A program made the position numbers and the translations under genes. Below, one piece after another: positions 1-5,207 of a stretch of 11,970 nt of DNA. Numbering within the stretch: the stretch's first letter is position 1; each line of letters starts with the position of its first letter. The DNA is taken from NCBI GenBank assembly GCA_035947555.1, contig DASZJZ010000241.1, forward strand, positions 1-11,970. Direction: 5' to 3'. The notes under the pieces were generated by a model. The model saw only the letters and a list, made by a program, of their open reading frames with translations, did no database searches and was not told where the DNA came from. Origin of the DNA: JACVRW01 sp035947555. Its GTDB lineage: Bacteria; Actinomycetota; Thermoleophilia; Solirubrobacterales; Thermoleophilaceae.

Positions 1-144
1 GCCCGTGCGGGGGTTGAGGAACAGATGCCGCTCCAGCTTGAGCGGAGGGATCCAGGGTGTCCCGGTAGCATGCAGCCGGAACGGCAGATCGACGAACTGG
101 CGCCTGTCCGCAAGCGACTGGACCGGTCGGACCTCGACTGACAC
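1..144 (-). CDS. YghO-like GNAT-fold acyltransferase, N-terminal 48 residues (cut by window start)
   Basis: Reading the minus strand from a GTG at 144-142, an open frame of 48 codons runs without a stop to base 1, so the rest of the gene lies left of the window. The translation has the conserved opening of the YghO-like GNAT family: VEVRPV (residues 3-8), then FVDLPFRLH (18-26), then TPWIPPLKLERHLFLNPR (29-46), which I recall as 'F..LP.R.Y...P.W.PPL..ER...L.P..NPFF'. An AGGGTGG stretch on the minus strand lies 9 bases before the GTG and can serve as ribosome binding site. The gene is divergent from the alpha-oxoamine synthase gene, with only 15 bases between starts. The family assignment comes from memory of the motif; the catalytic half is not visible. 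The plus-strand frame over the same bases also ends at a TGA (139-141) but looks like a shadow. Confidence 0.68.
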   Translation of the reverse strand, partial: MSVEVRPVQSLADRRQFVDLPFRLHATGTPWIPPLKLERHLFLNPRTG

Positions 145-159
145 GGCGCGCCACCCTAT

Positions 160-1458
160 ATGGCAACCGCAATCGATCTCTTCGAGAAGGCCCGCACGCA
201 CGAGCGCCTCGAGCAGCTCAAGGCGGCCCGCGAGCACGACCTGATGCCCTACTTCCGGGTCCTCGAGGGACCCACCGGCCCGGTGGTCGACATGGAGGGG
301 CGCGAGCGCATCATGCTCGGCTCGAACAACTACCTCGGCCTCACCGGGGACCCGCGGGTCAAGGAGGCGGCGCGGGCGGCCCTCGAGCGCTACGGCACCG
401 GCCTGACCGGGTCGCGATTCCTGAACGGGACGCTCGACCTCCATCTCGAGCTCGAGCGTGAGCTGGCCGACTGGATGGGCACCGAGGACGCGCTGGTCTA
501 CACCACCGGCTATCTCGCGAACACCGGCGCGATCGGGACGCTGCTCGACCCCGGTGACACGGTCATCTGCGACACCGGCGATCACGCCTCGATCCTCGAC
601 GCCGTGTCGCTGTCGCGGGCCCGCGTGCGGCCCTTCAGGCACAACCGGCTCGACAAGCTGGAGGCGATGCTCAAGCGCGCCGAGTCCGACGGCGGCGGCG
701 TGCTGGTGGTCGTCGACGGCGTGTTCTCGATGGAGGGCGACCTCGCGCCGGTCCCGGCGGTGGCCGACCTCTGCCGCCGCTACGGCGCGCGGCTGATGGT
801 GGACGAGGCCCACGGCGTGGGCGTGCTGGGGGCGCGCGGCGCCGGCGCCTGCGAGCTGTTCGACTCCGAGGAGGAGGTGGACCTGCGCATGGGCACCTTC
901 TCCAAGTCGCTCGCCTCGTGCGGCGGCTTCATCGCGGGGCCGGCCGAGGTGATCGACTTCCTGCGCGTCCAGTCGCGCTCGTTCATGTTCACGGCGGCGG
1001 CGGTGCCGGCGGCCGTGGGTGCGGCGCTGGGCGCGCTTCGGATCATCCGCTCCGACGAGGGGCCCGCGCTGATGGCCACTGTGCTCGAGCGGGCCCGCTA
1101 CCTCCACGACGGCCTCTCCGCGCTCGGCTACGAGGTGAAGGAGCCGTGCCGCCTTCCGGACGGCACCGATGTGATCACGCAGATCGTGCCGGTGCTGGTG
1201 CGCGACGACTGGCGCGCCGTGCTGCTGTGGAAGGCGCTGTACGACGCCGGCGTGTACGTCAACGTGGCGATCTATCCGGCGGTGCCGCGCGGAGGCGCGC
1301 TGCTGCGCACGTCGGTGATGGCGACGCACGAGCGCGAACACCTCGACCGCGCGCTGGCCGTCTTCGAGCGGGTGAAGGACGAGGTGGAGCAGATGGCGCC
1401 GCCCGACCTCGGGCCGCCCGCCGCGGTGCCGGAGGCCGGCGCCGACGAGCTCGGCTGA
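160..1458 (+). CDS. spt: Alpha-oxoamine synthase, serine palmitoyltransferase-like (PLP, fold type I)
   Basis: 432 residues, full length for the alpha-oxoamine synthase family (AONS, KBL, ALAS, SPT), which condenses an amino acid with an acyl-CoA or acyl-ACP and releases CO2 and free thiol. Visible motifs are MLGSNNYLGLT (52-62), GTGLTGSRFLNGTLDLH (79-95), the His of CDTGDHASI (142), VVVDGVFSMEGDLAP (183-197), the PLP-binding Asp of VDEAHGVGVLG (D215, H218), and the Schiff-base lysine K249 in MGTFSKSLASCGGF. The combination of GSRFLNGTLD, GVFSMEGDL, FSKSLAS and a C-terminal LRTSVMATH matches what I remember of bacterial serine palmitoyltransferases better than BioF or Kbl. An in-frame TGA at 139-141 makes ATG 160 the first possible start. 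No Shine-Dalgarno sequence precedes it. The last 20 residues are a Pro/Ala tail. The substrate is inferred; BioF-like or Kbl-like activity is the main alternative. The symbol is provisional. Confidence 0.85.
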   Translation: MATAIDLFEKARTHERLEQLKAAREHDLMPYFRVLEGPTGPVVDMEGRERIMLGSNNYLGLTGDPRVKEAARAALERYGTGLTGSRFLNGTLDLHLELERELADWMGTEDALVYTTGYLANTGAIGTLLDPGDTVICDTGDHASILDAVSLSRARVRPFRHNRLDKLEAMLKRAESDGGGVLVVVDGVFSMEGDLAPVPAVADLCRRYGARLMVDEAHGVGVLGARGAGACELFDSEEEVDLRMGTFSKSLASCGGFIAGPAEVIDFLRVQSRSFMFTAAAVPAAVGAALGALRIIRSDEGPALMATVLERARYLHDGLSALGYEVKEPCRLPDGTDVITQIVPVLVRDDWRAVLLWKALYDAGVYVNVAIYPAVPRGGALLRTSVMATHEREHLDRALAVFERVKDEVEQMAPPDLGPPAAVPEAGADELG

Positions 1459-1466
1459 CGGTCTTC

Positions 1467-2033
1467 GTGCTCGAGGAGCGGATCGAGATCCGCCCGATCC
1501 GGCCGGACGACCGCGAAGCGCTCGCGGACGGCATCCGCCGGATGAGCCCGGAGTCGCGCTACCGCCGCTTCTTCTCGCCGATCGATCGGCTCACGGACGC
1601 GCAGCTGACGTACCTGACCGAGGTGGACCACCACGACCACGAGGCGCTGGTGGCGGTGGAGCGGGACACCGATCGGGGCATCGGGGTGGCTCGCTTCGTC
1701 CGCTCGGAGGAGGACCCATCGGTCGCCGAGGTCGCGGTCGCGGTGGCCGACGATTGGCACAACCAGGGCGTGGGCAGCACGCTGCTGCACCGGCTGACGG
1801 AGCGGGCCCGCGAGGAGGGGATCCGCCGCTTCAGCGGGTCGGTGCTGGAGGAGAACAGGCCGATGATGGAGCTGCTCCGCGAGCTGGGCGACGTGCAGGT
1901 GCGGGACCGCGCCGGGGGGGCGGTGGAGCTGGAGGTGGAGCTGCCGGACGAGGGGATCGGAGCAGGGCTGCGCGAGGCGCTGCGGGCAGCGGCGCGGGGC
2001 GTGCTGAGAGCGCGGCTGCCGCACTGGAGGTAG
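1467..2033 (+). CDS. GNAT family acetyltransferase, Pat-like
   Basis: 188 residues from a GTG 8 bases after the stop of the preceding synthase gene, which suggests coupled translation; no good Shine-Dalgarno site is visible. The N-terminus IEIRPIRPDDREAL (6-19) followed by MSPESRYRRFF (26-36) and LTEVDHHDHEALVA (50-63) is the pattern of the GNAT domain in bacterial protein acetyltransferases (Pat/PatZ type). The acetyl-CoA pyrophosphate loop is QGVGSTLL (100-107), preceded by the beta4 strand AEVAVAVADDW (87-97), and the helix-4 region is VLEENRPMMELLRELG (126-141). There is no cNMP-binding or acyl-CoA-synthetase-like domain, so this is the stand-alone GNAT form. It probably transfers an acetyl or other acyl group to a protein or small amine; the substrate is unknown. 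Position suggests co-expression with the synthase. The C-terminal 30 residues are Arg/Ala-rich and outside the core. Confidence 0.85.
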   Translation: MLEERIEIRPIRPDDREALADGIRRMSPESRYRRFFSPIDRLTDAQLTYLTEVDHHDHEALVAVERDTDRGIGVARFVRSEEDPSVAEVAVAVADDWHNQGVGSTLLHRLTERAREEGIRRFSGSVLEENRPMMELLRELGDVQVRDRAGGAVELEVELPDEGIGAGLREALRAAARGVLRARLPHWR

Positions 2034-2064
2034 CCCGGGGGCGGAGCGGTCGCGCGTCGTTCGG

Positions 2065-3009
2065 CTAGCCGCGCAGCTCAGCCGGGCGGGTGCGGGCCGC
2101 CGCCTTCGCGCCGCGGCGCTCCTGGGCGCGCGTCACGATCGCGGCGAGGCCCGGCGGTACGCGCCCGTCCGTGGCGAGCCACGAGCCGGCCAGGATCAGC
2201 AGGAGACCCGCGATCGCCCCGGCGGTCACGCTCTCCCCGAGCACGGCGACGCCGAGGGCGAGCGCCACGATCGGGTTCACGTAGGTGATCACCGTGGCGC
2301 GGCTCGGGCCGACCTCCGCGATCAGGCGGAAGAACAGGAGGAAGGCGGCCGCCGAGCAGACCAGGCCGAGCACCACGATCGCGACCAGCGTGTCGGTGGC
2401 GGGCGTCTCGGTCGGGAAGTCGCCGATCCCGAACGGGAGGAGCATGATCGAGGCGATCGCCATCGCGGCGGTGACCGGGCCGAGCGGGTCGGCGCCCGCC
2501 AGGTGCCGCTTCACGATCAGCGGTCCGCACGCGTAGCCGAGCGTGGCGGTCAGCACGGCGGCGGCACCGAGAAGCTCCGGGCCGCGGCCGCCGATGTCGA
2601 TGCCGACCAGCGCAACGACGCCGCTCAGGCCGACCAGCATGCCGACCAGCCGGACCGGCGTGGGTCGCTCGGCGCGGTCGAAGCGGAGCGCGAGGAAGGA
2701 CACCACGAGCGGGAGGGCGGCGATGAGGATCGCTGCCAGCGACGAGGAGATGCGCTGCTCGCCGAAGCCGATCAGCGGGAAGGGGACGGCGATCTCCACG
2801 GCCGCGAAGGCCACGAGCCAGCGCAGCGGGAGCCCGCGCAGCGCGCCGGTCTTGATGGCGAGCGGGAGCAGGACGAGGGCGGCGAGCGCCACGCGCGACC
2901 ACGCCACGAAGCCGGGTGTGAGCTCCTCCACGCCGATCTTGATGAACAGGTACGGCATGCCCCAGATCACCGAGACGGCAGCGAAGAGGACCCAGCCGCG
3001 TGCGCTCAC
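2065..3009 (-). CDS. EamA/DMT-superfamily transporter
   Basis: 314 residues and about ten membrane segments in two EamA repeats (roughly 5-137 and 146-280), the normal size for a drug/metabolite transporter-superfamily permease in the cytoplasmic membrane. The first repeat opens with SVIWGMPYLFIKIGVEELTP (13-32). The second ends with the conserved YVNPIVALALGVAVLGE (243-259). The C-terminus is a basic Arg/Ala tail of about 30 residues. The start is the GTG at 3009, preceded at 7 bases by AGGG (3017-3020 on the minus strand). Members export or import amino acids, nucleosides and other metabolites; the substrate cannot be read from sequence. It is the third gene of an azlC-azlD-eamA run, 22 bases after the azlD stop, so amino-acid export is a reasonable guess. 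It converges on the GNAT gene with 31 bases between stops and no clear terminator hairpin. Confidence 0.9.
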   Translation of the reverse strand: MSARGWVLFAAVSVIWGMPYLFIKIGVEELTPGFVAWSRVALAALVLLPLAIKTGALRGLPLRWLVAFAAVEIAVPFPLIGFGEQRISSSLAAILIAALPLVVSFLALRFDRAERPTPVRLVGMLVGLSGVVALVGIDIGGRGPELLGAAAVLTATLGYACGPLIVKRHLAGADPLGPVTAAMAIASIMLLPFGIGDFPTETPATDTLVAIVVLGLVCSAAAFLLFFRLIAEVGPSRATVITYVNPIVALALGVAVLGESVTAGAIAGLLLILAGSWLATDGRVPPGLAAIVTRAQERRGAKAAARTRPAELRG

Positions 3010-3046
3010 GCGATCACCCTAGGCGGCGCGCTCACGCGACCACCCT
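3002..3046. repeat. Tandem near-duplicate 19-mer spanning the azlD stop and eamA start
   Basis: Bases 3002-3020 and 3028-3046 match at 18 of 19 positions (single t/c difference at 3014 versus 3040), offset by 26 bases. On the minus strand each copy reads as a purine-rich Shine-Dalgarno-like run followed by CGCGTGAGCGC. In the upstream copy the TGA of this string is the azlD stop. In the downstream copy the GTG of the same string is the eamA start. Confidence 0.8.
3017..3020 (-). promoter_or_regulatory. Ribosome binding site of the EamA transporter gene
   Basis: AGGG on the minus strand, 7 bases before GTG 3009. It supports the GTG as start although the gene could also be reached by read-through from azlD. 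The site sits inside one copy of the near-perfect 19-base direct repeat at this junction. Confidence 0.6.
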
Positions 3047-3340
3047 TAGCATCGCCGCGGTGGCGGCGGCGACCACGACGACGACCAGCAGCGGCGCCTT
3101 GAGGAGGATGGCCGCGCCGCCGGCCAGCAGCCCGGCGGCGCGTTCGTCGAGGACGAGGGACTCGTCGGTGGCGAACGCCTGGGTGGCGACCAGCGCCGCG
3201 AGAAGGGCGGGCGCGAGCAGCTCTACGGCGCGGGCGTTCCCGAGCCGAAGCTCACGCTCGCCGGCAAGGACGGGCCCGGCCGCCTTGATGGCGACGGTGG
3301 CCGCGCCGACGACGAGCACGGCGACCCAGGCGGCGCTCAT
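3032..3340 (-). CDS. azlD: AzlD family branched-chain amino acid exporter small subunit
   Basis: 102 residues with four hydrophobic segments (about 5-22, 39-55, 68-82 and 83-98), the usual size and topology of AzlD, the small partner of AzlC in branched-chain amino-acid export (AzlCD/BrnFE type). The family pattern is visible as AIKAAGPVLAGERELR (17-32), then LLAPALLAALVATQAF (41-56) and a C-terminal VVVVVAAATAAMLR (86-99). The ATG at 3340 overlaps the azlC stop as ATGA and is preceded at 7 bases by an excellent GAGGAGG site (3348-3354, minus strand), so the start is secure. A much longer in-frame reading extends upstream over azlC but is only its antisense-frame shadow. The stop codon lies in the duplicated 19-mer shared with the eamA start. 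Confidence 0.9.
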   Translation of the reverse strand: MSAAWVAVLVVGAATVAIKAAGPVLAGERELRLGNARAVELLAPALLAALVATQAFATDESLVLDERAAGLLAGGAAILLKAPLLVVVVVAAATAAMLRVVA

Positions 3341-4266
3341 CGCGAAGCCTCCTCGGTCGCGGTGGGCGAGCGCTCGCCGGAGGCGGCGGGGGCGTCCGAG
3401 CCGGAGCGGCGCGCTATAGCAGGCCGCTCGTCGGACGCTGCCGAGCGGGTGTCGCGGGCGGTCGCGTCCGTCGGGGACACCGCCGGCGGCCGCTCCTCGT
3501 AGGAGGGAGCGGGAGCGGCCGCCGGGCGGCGCAGCCCGACCAGGCATGCGGCGGTTGCCGCGATCACGGGAATGCCGGCCGGGGTGATCGGGGTGAGGCA
3601 GATCGCTATGCCGGCCCCGAGGAGGGCGGCGGCGAGGGCGTCGCGGTTGCGGAGCAGGGGCGCGACAAGGGCGAGGAAGAGCGCCGGGAACGCGGCGTCG
3701 AGGCCTAGCGTGGCCGGGTCGGCGAGCGAGTCGCCCGCCACCACGCCGACCGCCGTGCCGCCGCTCCAGCCGACGTACAGCGCGGCGCCGGCGCCGATCA
3801 GAACGCGGCGGTCGAAGCCGCCCTCGCGCCGGGACAGCGCCCAGCTCTCGTCCACGAGGAGCTGCGCCTCGAGCAGGCGACGCAGCCGGCCGCCGCGAAA
3901 GGCGGACGAGGCGGCGAGCGCCATCGGCGCATAACGGGCGTTGAGCAGCACGGCGGCGCCGATCGCAGCGGCCGCGGTGCCCCCGGCGCCGAGCACGGAG
4001 ACGACCGCGAACTGAGCCGAACCGGCGAACGTCGTCAGCGACATGACGATCGACGCCTCCGCGCCCATACCGGCGGCCTGTGCGAGGACCCCGAACGAGA
4101 TGCCGAACGCCGCGACCGCGGGCAGCAACGGCAGGACCGCCCGCAGCCCGCGGCGGTAGCCGTTGGGATGTCGATCAGCGCGCTCCGCGAGCGAGCCACC
4201 CCCGGCGCGGCCCTCCGCGGGCCGCCGCTCGCGCTTCGCTCGCTCCGCTGTCTTCGATTCCGGCAC
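3337..4266 (-). CDS. azlC: AzlC family branched-chain amino acid exporter large subunit
   Basis: 309 residues from GTG 4266. The core (about 36-245) is AzlC: YRRGLRAVLPLLP, ISFGVLAQAAGMG, SLTTFAGSAQFA, ALLVDESWALS-like LLVDESWALS and ALYVGWSGGTAVG are all family signatures. AzlC and AzlD together export branched-chain amino acids or analogues across the inner membrane. The frame can also start at ATG 4311, but the 15 extra codons include AGA, CAT, AGT, GTA and CTT, unlike the G/C-ending codons elsewhere. That start would leave only 17 bases to the divergent regulator and would swallow a candidate operator, so I prefer GTG 4266; no start has a good ribosome site. Two oddities are a charged N-terminal extension of about 35 residues and a 64-residue hydrophilic Pro/Ala/Ser/Arg C-terminal tail (246-309) after the last membrane segment. 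Confidence 0.88.
   Translation of the reverse strand: MPESKTAERAKRERRPAEGRAGGGSLAERADRHPNGYRRGLRAVLPLLPAVAAFGISFGVLAQAAGMGAEASIVMSLTTFAGSAQFAVVSVLGAGGTAAAAIGAAVLLNARYAPMALAASSAFRGGRLRRLLEAQLLVDESWALSRREGGFDRRVLIGAGAALYVGWSGGTAVGVVAGDSLADPATLGLDAAFPALFLALVAPLLRNRDALAAALLGAGIAICLTPITPAGIPVIAATAACLVGLRRPAAAPAPSYEERPPAVSPTDATARDTRSAASDERPAIARRSGSDAPAASGERSPTATEEASR
3348..3354 (-). promoter_or_regulatory. Ribosome binding site of azlD
   Basis: GAGGAGG on the minus strand, 7 bases before ATG 3340, inside the last codons of azlC. It fixes the azlD start and shows that azlD has its own strong initiation signal as well as the ATGA overlap. Confidence 0.85.
4187..4243. repeat. Nested inverted repeats in the azlC 5' end
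   Basis: An outer 8-base perfect inverted repeat (4187-4194 with 4236-4243) encloses an inner 7-base perfect repeat (4207-4213 with 4219-4225, 5-base loop). It falls in the region encoding the charged N-terminal extension of AzlC. It could fold in the azlC mRNA, or simply reflect Arg/Ala/Glu codons in very GC-rich DNA. Confidence 0.5.
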
Positions 4267-4293
4267 GAGCCGAAGTACGCTACTCGCCGTATG

Positions 4294-4312
4294 GATGATC
4301 AAGGCTCTCATC
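4294..4312. promoter_or_regulatory. Candidate AsnC/Lrp operator between azlC and its divergent regulator
   Basis: GATGA (4294-4298) and TCATC (4308-4312) form a 5-base perfect inverted repeat with a 9-base centre, 19 bases in all. It lies between the azlC start (GTG 4266) and the regulator start (ATG 4329). The surrounding 60 bases are richer in A/T than the flanks. AsnC/Lrp regulators usually bind such imperfect palindromes next to their own gene. This is suggested by position and symmetry only; no strong -35/-10 pair was found for either direction. Confidence 0.4.
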
Positions 4313-4318
4313 GAAGGA
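4313..4318 (+). promoter_or_regulatory. Ribosome binding site of the AsnC/Lrp regulator
   Basis: GAAGGA lies 10 bases before ATG 4329 and only 1 base before the in-frame GTG 4320. Spacing therefore favours ATG 4329 as the start. Confidence 0.6.
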
Positions 4319-4328
4319 TGTGCGACAT

Positions 4329-4862
4329 ATGAACGATCTCGGCGAACTGGATTTGGTCGACCGAGCCCTGCTGCGGGAGTTGCAGAAGGATGCGCGGCAG
4401 ACCAACAAGGCGCTCGCGGAGAAGGTCGGCGTGGCCCCCTCCACCTGCCTCGAGCGCATCCGCGAGCTGCGTGTCAGGGGCGTCATCACCGGCTTCCGAG
4501 CCGAGGTCGACCCGGCCGCGATCGGTCGCCCGATGGAGGCGATCCTCTCCGTCCAGCAGCGTGGCTCCCACCGCCAGGCCACCGAGCAGCTCCTCGAGGA
4601 CGGCGCCGGCCTCCCCGAAACGGTCCGGGTGATGGCCCTCACGGGCACCACCGACTTCATCATCCACGTGGCCGTCCGCGACATGAATCATCTGCGCGAT
4701 CTCGTCTGGGGCCTTATCGAGCGGCCCGAGGTGGGGCGGGTGCAGAGCTCGCTCGTGTTCGCGCGCGCCGAGGGGCCGGGGCTCGAGCCGCTCGACTCGG
4801 CCCGGCGATCGCCGCCCGACTCCGTCAGGCGACCGCCCCGGCGTGCTGGCGCACGGTCATGA
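4329..4862 (+). CDS. AsnC/Lrp family transcriptional regulator
   Basis: 177 residues. An N-terminal winged helix-turn-helix covers about 6-58: LDLVDRALLRELQKDARQTN, LAEKVGVAPSTCLERIRELR as the HTH, then GVITGFRAEVDPAAIG as the family's linker. A RAM/ligand-binding domain follows (about 68-145), with the glycine-rich effector turn seen as ALTGTTDFIIHVAVRDMNHL (103-122). These proteins assemble as dimers and octamers and sense amino acids. The gene is divergent from azlC, as azlB (an Lrp homologue) is linked to azlCD in Bacillus, so it most likely controls the exporter and senses a branched-chain or related amino acid. After the RAM domain comes a Pro/Arg/Ser tail of about 30 residues that is unusual for the family. 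Its last 38 bases overlap the 3' end of the convergent half-GNAT gene, so the tail may be late-evolved read-through. Confidence 0.92.
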   Translation: MNDLGELDLVDRALLRELQKDARQTNKALAEKVGVAPSTCLERIRELRVRGVITGFRAEVDPAAIGRPMEAILSVQQRGSHRQATEQLLEDGAGLPETVRVMALTGTTDFIIHVAVRDMNHLRDLVWGLIERPEVGRVQSSLVFARAEGPGLEPLDSARRSPPDSVRRPPRRAGARS

Positions 4863-5127
4863 GGCGCCCCAAGAGCGAGCCCGGCGCCCGCATGGCGCGC
4901 TCCTGCTCGGCGCGCATCTGAAGCAGCCACACCACGTCGCCCGTGGGGTGGAACGGATCCGCCACCGCCGCGCCGTCCTCGATTCCCACCGCGACCCAGA
5001 GCTTTCCGTCCACGTCCGCGACCAGCGTGTCGCCTCGCGGCGCGGGGCGTCCGTCCAGCTCCGCGAGCTCCCGCACTCGTGCTTCGTCCGCGGTGGTCGC
5101 CTGCCTGATGGTGATCGGCTCTGTCAC
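4825..5127 (-). CDS. Small half-GNAT-like protein of unknown function
   Basis: 100 residues starting at GTG 5127, chosen because AGGAGG lies exactly 6 bases upstream (5134-5139, minus strand); a longer reading from 5157 would bury that site. The sequence ITIRQATTADEARVRELAEL (5-24) is the beta1-alpha1 start of a GNAT acetyltransferase. It is followed by DTLVADVDGKLWVAVGIEDG (33-52), the beta2-beta3 hairpin, and ADPFHPTGDVVWLLQMRAEQ (56-75). The protein stops before the acetyl-CoA-binding loop, so it cannot be a complete enzyme. I recall similar stand-alone N-terminal GNAT halves in actinobacteria, annotated as hypothetical, so this is probably a family rather than a fresh truncation. It may bind a ligand or partner. 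It is divergent from the CGNR gene and convergent with the Lrp gene. Confidence 0.75.
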   Translation of the reverse strand: MTEPITIRQATTADEARVRELAELDGRPAPRGDTLVADVDGKLWVAVGIEDGAAVADPFHPTGDVVWLLQMRAEQERAMRAPGSLLGRLMTVRQHAGAVA

Positions 5128-5133
5128 GTCGTT

Positions 5134-5139
5134 CCTCCT
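5134..5139 (-). promoter_or_regulatory. Ribosome binding site fixing the start of the half-GNAT gene
   Basis: AGGAGG on the minus strand with a 6-base spacer to GTG 5127. It is the best Shine-Dalgarno match in the window and decides between the alternative starts. Confidence 0.85.
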
Positions 5140-5148
5140 GACTGGGCT

Positions 5149-5195
5149 TGTAACCATCGTTCCCGGTTAGACGGTAATGTAACACCGACTATCAT
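5149..5195 (+). promoter_or_regulatory. Promoter/operator region between the half-GNAT gene and the CGNR gene
   Basis: The 80-base divergent gap is much richer in A/T than its surroundings. TAGACG (5168-5173) and TATCAT (5190-5195), 16 bases apart, form a sigma70-like promoter pointing at ATG 5208. Transcription would start about 6 bases before that ATG, giving a nearly leaderless message, which fits the lack of a Shine-Dalgarno site. TAACC (5151-5155) and GGTTA (5165-5169) make an inverted repeat, and TGTAAC occurs twice (5149-5154 and 5178-5183). These are candidate binding sites, possibly for the CGNR protein itself. No convincing promoter for the minus-strand gene was picked out. Confidence 0.5.
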
Positions 5196-5207
5196 GTTTT
5201 GCTAGTT

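Noticed and set aside
5..244. Plus-strand open frames from 5 and from 1 to 141
   Set aside because: They overlap the minus-strand YghO-like fragment and the synthase start, show no recognisable protein and look like shadows.
918..1466. N-terminal extension of the GNAT frame back to 918
   Set aside because: The translation is Arg/Ala/Gly-rich frame-shadow of the synthase gene; the real GNAT sequence starts only after 1467.
2034..2064. Terminator between the convergent GNAT and EamA genes
   Set aside because: No stem longer than a few bases was found in this 31-base gap.
3341..3547. Longer AzlD reading starting at 3547
   Set aside because: The extra N-terminal 69 residues are an out-of-frame shadow of azlC; the GAGGAGG site and ATGA overlap fix the start at 3340.
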